In this document: positions 14,943 to 17,585 of the stretch, piece by piece
Position numbering within the stretch: the first letter of the stretch is position 1
Layout: each line of letters opens with the position of its first letter
Origin: JBEKDJ01 sp050014415
GTDB lineage: Bacteria > Desulfobacterota > BSN033 > UBA1163
Direction of reading: 5' to 3'
Length of the DNA: 17,585 nt
Assembly: GCA_050014415.1 (NCBI GenBank)
Contig: JBEKDJ010000072.1
Location: 1-17,585 of the forward strand
Made by a program: the position numbers and the translations under genes
Notes under the pieces: generated by a model
What the model saw: the letters and a program-made list of their open reading frames with translations, nothing else
Database searches by the model: none
What the model was told of the DNA's origin: nothing

Positions 14943-15482
14943 ATGGATGAAACGAATGAGAAAATGCAACAGACTGTGCAGAAATACCTCCTATTAATGA
15001 AGATGATTTGTATTATGGAAAACCGTCTCGTCCATTCTGAAATTGCATATTTAATTTTCAATATTTCTATTTTCTTTATCTCGACTATCTCCCTCAACCG
15101 GGAGGGACTTCTCGGCTACTCTTATCTCCTTTCTTGGCTTGCTTTGGGTATGTTCGTGTGCATATTCTGGATTACATCCAGCATGAGGTTGCAACTTAAG
15201 TTGAAGCTTCGTTATTTTCAAGCCAGATATCTTGAACGAAAAATGAATTCAGAAGGTGAGAACTTTTGTTCTGATGAGGGTATCTTTTTCAATCCTGAAA
15301 TACGGAAAATAGAGAGCCCTGATAAGAAAGAGCTCCTGCAATATCCGGTGAAGGGTTTCAGTCGGATGGACGGATTTATGGGCGCTGCTAAATCACGTTA
15401 TCTAACCTGGATTCTGCCGAGTATTTTTTTCTTTTTCTATCTGGTTACTTGGATCTATTTCCTGCTCGGCTATCAAAAATGA
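14943..15482 (+). CDS. Hypothetical integral membrane protein, three helices
   Basis: The 179-residue product is not recognised. After an N-terminal amphipathic stretch (about 1-30, MDETNEKMQQTVQKYLLLMK) come two helices (about 34-52 and 60-80). A charged cytoplasmic-type loop of some 70 residues follows, beginning MRLQLKLKLRYFQARYLERK, and then a third very aromatic helix (about 153-176, with IFFFFYLVTWIYFLLG). It has AAGGAG six bases before ATG and its own extended -10 promoter with an overlapping dyad. The gene is AT-rich in base use and unlike the minus-strand cluster, which may indicate recent acquisition. It stands alone, with gaps of over 450 bp on each side. No catalytic motif is visible. 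Confidence 0.7.
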   Translation: MDETNEKMQQTVQKYLLLMKMICIMENRLVHSEIAYLIFNISIFFISTISLNREGLLGYSYLLSWLALGMFVCIFWITSSMRLQLKLKLRYFQARYLERKMNSEGENFCSDEGIFFNPEIRKIESPDKKELLQYPVKGFSRMDGFMGAAKSRYLTWILPSIFFFFYLVTWIYFLLGYQK

Positions 15483-15927
15483 AACGAGGGCTCTTGCTCT
15501 TACCAGTCTATTCTTATTCACAAATCGTTGGACTTTTGCTTAAGCGATCTGAGATATTGTCGAAGGGGAAAAGGTCAACCGTGAAGAAAAAGATGATTAT
15601 CATTGTTTAGTCTCTTATTTAATCCTGAATCCTGCGTGAAAACTATGAGTATCATTATTCATAGTTCCATTAGTCAATAGACCAGATAGGAAAAGTAAGA
15701 AAACGCTAAAGAAAATATCGTGTTTTTGCATTGTTCCTTCAGTTAACTTTTAGTTAGGTTAAGGAATAGGCACCCAACAACCTCTTCATACGCATTTTAC
15801 TTCGGTTTGCTGTTAATACAAGATATTTTTCATGCATGATTTAGGCTCTTATTTAACGTAGAAGTACTATTGGGATATCAAAGTCAGGACCTGCCCTTAC
15901 GGACAGTGTCAACTCAGGCGAGGACTC

Positions 15928-15944
15928 CTTCCTGAAGTCTTCAA
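15928..15944. repeat. 17-bp direct repeat, copy 2
   Basis: CTTCCTGAAGTCTTCAA is identical to 13749-13765. On the minus strand the open stretch reads LEDFRKESSPELTLS and continues to a TAA at about 15853-15855, with an in-frame stop just upstream of the Leu. It looks like a short coding remnant or repeat rather than a gene. Confidence 0.55.
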
Positions 15945-16021
15945 GTTAGGGATCCATGTCTTTATACCAGATTTCAGATGATACTCCTTAAATGGTAATT
16001 TTCGCAATCTCATCTTTAGGC

Positions 16022-16050
16022 TTGACAGAAGGAAAGGTCTTTGTTAGAGA
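16022..16050 (+). promoter_or_regulatory. Predicted promoter of the OmpA-domain gene
   Basis: A perfect TTGACA (16022-16027) is followed after 17 bp by TAGAGA (16045-16050) with an extended -10 TG at 16042-16043. Transcription would begin near 16057, about 60 nt before the GTG at 16116. Confidence 0.55.
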
Positions 16051-16115
16051 TTTTTATGATTCGATGAATGTATATCCAGAGGGAGAAAAAACCATAATTT
16101 TAGGGAGGTAGAGAC

Positions 16116-16946
16116 GTGAAAGGAAGACAAGTGTTCATCATTGGATTGGCTCTAATGTTATCTGTGGTGGGGGCGAGCCCCGCTGTGTTTGCCCAGGAGA
16201 AGGACGCCGGAGGCTGTAAGGATCATCCTTTGATTTCGCGGATGAAGGATTACTATATTTCCGGTTGCGAAAAGAGCTTCAATTCCTTCGATTTTTATCT
16301 AAAAGATGGCAAAACCCAAACCCTTGAGGGGGAGAGGACCAAGATCCAATATTCTTTGCAAGAGGGATCCCCGCAGCCCAGCTTCTTGCAGATCCGCCGC
16401 AATTACGGCAATGCCGTCAAGAGTATTGGAGGGACGGTCCTGTTCGATGAGGACAGACGTAGTACGTACAGGGTGGCCAAAGGGGGGAGGCAAATCTGGA
16501 TCGCGCTCGAGGCCTTTAACGAAGGGCGTAACTATGAGTTGGTCATTCTCGAGATGGAAGCCATGACTCAGGAAGTGACTGCCGATGCCATGTATGATGC
16601 CCTGAACAAGGACGGCTTCATCGCTCTCTATATCAATTTTGATACGGGCAAATCGAACATCAAGCCCGAATCTATGGCGATTGTCGAGCAGATCGCGGCG
16701 CTTCTCAAGGCCCATGTGGACCTCAAGGTGAGCATCGAAGGACATACTGACAATGTGGGCACCCCTCAGAACAACAAGATCCTCTCCCAGCAAAGGGCCA
16801 AATCAGTTATGAACGCGGTCGTTCAAAAGGGGATTGCAGCGGACCGAATGACCGCTGTCGGCTGGGGCCAAGAGAAACCGATCGCCGACAACCGGTCTGA
16901 AGATGGCAGGGCCAAGAACCGCCGGGTTGAGGTTGTGAAGAAGTAA
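16116..16946 (+). CDS. Exported OmpA-family peptidoglycan-binding protein
   Basis: The 276-residue protein has a signal peptide (MKGRQ, hydrophobic core 6-20, likely cut after SPAVFA at residue 26) with no lipobox. The middle (about 34-160) begins CKDHPLISRMKDYYISGCEK and is a soluble beta-rich domain I cannot name with confidence; it is not an eight-stranded OmpA barrel. The C-terminal OmpA domain (about 168-276) is complete: YINFDTGKSNIKP, SIEGHTDNVG with the peptidoglycan-binding Asp212, LSQQRAKSVMNAV with Arg227, and a terminal AKNRRVEVV. It should tether the envelope to peptidoglycan from the periplasm. The GTG start has GGGAGG seven bases upstream. It has its own promoter and an intrinsic terminator after a 150-nt trailer, so it is monocistronic. 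Confidence 0.92.
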   Translation: MKGRQVFIIGLALMLSVVGASPAVFAQEKDAGGCKDHPLISRMKDYYISGCEKSFNSFDFYLKDGKTQTLEGERTKIQYSLQEGSPQPSFLQIRRNYGNAVKSIGGTVLFDEDRRSTYRVAKGGRQIWIALEAFNEGRNYELVILEMEAMTQEVTADAMYDALNKDGFIALYINFDTGKSNIKPESMAIVEQIAALLKAHVDLKVSIEGHTDNVGTPQNNKILSQQRAKSVMNAVVQKGIAADRMTAVGWGQEKPIADNRSEDGRAKNRRVEVVKK

Positions 16947-17096
16947 AACGAACAAATTCGTAATCAGAAATCGAGGGGATTGTGGCAATTTTCAGGAAAG
17001 AACTATGGGAAAGGAGTAACAGGGGTACACACTGGGTGCTGTCAATCTTAAATAAGCATAAAGGTAAATCTGGTAAATTCACCAGCATCTGAGCGG

Positions 17097-17130
17097 AACG
17101 GCAGGGTCACATTATGGCCCTGCCGTTTTT
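17097..17130 (+). terminator. Rho-independent terminator after the OmpA-domain gene
   Basis: AACGGCAGGG (17097-17106) pairs perfectly with CCCTGCCGTT (17118-17127) around an 11-nt loop. The T run spans 17126-17130, its first two T's also closing the stem. A smaller hairpin CTGGT/ACCAG precedes it at 17070-17085. Confidence 0.85.
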
Positions 17131-17150
17131 GTGCATATTTCTCCAGAAAT

Positions 17151-17164
17151 CGTTAACCTTAACG
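17151..17164. promoter_or_regulatory. Palindrome CGTTAA-CC-TTAACG
   Basis: Perfect 6-bp arms around CC lie about 20 bp past the terminator. It is too short to be a terminator and has the look of a protein-binding site, perhaps for a gene beyond the right edge. Confidence 0.3.
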
Positions 17165-17249
17165 GTTACAATAGAGTGAACAGTAGTAAGTGGAGTCCGC
17201 CGCCGGTTTTCTGAGAGCTTCTTCCTGTAACTTCTATTTTAAATCTTTG

Positions 17250-17276
17250 TTCCACTATACAATAGTACAAGTGGAA
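17250..17276. promoter_or_regulatory. Inverted repeat TTCCACT...AGTGGAA
   Basis: Perfect 7-bp arms (17250-17256 and 17270-17276) surround a 13-nt AT-rich centre that holds a TACAAT box (17258-17263). No good -35 stands at the right distance. Candidate operator or hairpin. Confidence 0.3.
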
Positions 17277-17417
17277 ATCAACAATAATATTTTCACAAGC
17301 TTTTTTGAGATTGACTAATCTAACATCCTATGATAATCAAATTGACAATAGACAAAAAGGACTCTTTCGATCAAGTCAAATCCTCCGTATGGATTCTAGA
17401 TTTAAAGGGGGTGATTA

Positions 17418-17486
17418 ATGAAAAGAGACCTCAACTTTTGTGCTCACATAGTTCGGAATTCTAGCATATTGACAAGGCGGATCTGA
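17418..17486 (+). CDS. Possible 22-residue small ORF or leader peptide
   Basis: ATG at 17418 follows AGGGGGTG with four bases between, a strong ribosome site in a 640-bp stretch with no other gene. The peptide starts MKRDLNFCAHIVRN and ends SSILTRRI before TGA. It has no recognisable motif. A weak promoter-like TTGACT (17311-17316) followed after 15 bp by GATAAT lies upstream. Beyond it, 17487-17585 shows nothing firm; an ATG at 17560 runs off the edge without a ribosome site. Confidence 0.3.
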   Translation: MKRDLNFCAHIVRNSSILTRRI

Positions 17487-17585
17487 AGCGGAGAAGGACG
17501 AACTGTTTTCTCTTAGGTTGCGAGAGGATTAGAGTAATGTGAGATAAAATTTTTGTTCTATGGTTTACGGGAAAGAGATCGAATA

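Larger units (their letters stand above)
15483..16115. other. 633-bp AT-rich gap before the OmpA-domain gene
   Basis: No gene is supported. A perfect 8-bp inverted repeat AACTATGA/TCATAGTT lies at 15641-15666. A second, TTCCTT...AAGGAA with inner TAAC/GTTA, is at 15734-15766. The second copy of the 17-bp repeat is at 15928-15944, and the OmpA-gene promoter is at 16022-16050. Neither hairpin has a T run. Confidence 0.6.

Noticed and set aside
15581..15610. GTG AAG AAA AAG ATG start of a possible secreted protein
   Set aside because: It stops after nine codons with no in-frame continuation.

Overview
The window reads as bacterial chromosome, most likely from a Gram-negative anaerobe of the deltaproteobacterial (Desulfobacterota) type. 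This is inferred from an OmpA-type outer-membrane protein, an EmrAB-type efflux pair, MurJ, RecD2 and the general style of the proteins. No ribosomal RNA is present to fix the taxonomy. The main genes have moderate GC, while the stretches around 14760-16115 and 17130-17585 look clearly AT-richer.

The left three quarters (1-13083) is a long run of minus-strand genes. Read in transcription order these are murJ (lipid II flippase), an FAD-dependent amine/amino-acid oxidoreductase, recD2 (SF1 helicase), a small exported protein of unknown function, a formyltransferase resembling the hydrolase domain of 10-formyl-THF dehydrogenase, a membrane-anchored transglutaminase-fold protein, an ABC-2 ATPase and permease overlapping by ATGA, and an EmrA-type adaptor followed by the start of an EmrB-type MFS pump that runs off the left edge. 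They are probably several transcription units. The efflux pair has its own credible promoter, with a dyad over the -35 and a foldable leader of about 225 nt.

The right quarter is plus-strand and looser. It holds rpsT (S20, TTG start with a strong Shine-Dalgarno), a NimA-like PPOX flavoprotein, an orphan three-helix membrane protein, and an OmpA-domain periplasmic protein followed by a strong intrinsic terminator. Four of these have recognisable sigma70-type promoters. The gaps between them (about 390, 470, 630 and 640 nt) are rich in inverted repeats but contain no convincing gene, apart from a possible 22-codon ORF near the right edge.

I see no CRISPR array, complete mobile element, tRNA or rRNA. 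The more unusual items are: the promoter and leader architecture of the efflux operon; a formyltransferase lacking the usual catalytic Asn; three back-to-back hairpins plus a REP-like hairpin at 14475-14759; a dyad sitting on an extended -10; a 17-bp repeat whose two copies encode similar peptides on the minus strand; and families of imperfect intergenic palindromes between the minus-strand genes. None of these amounts to a demonstrated new system.
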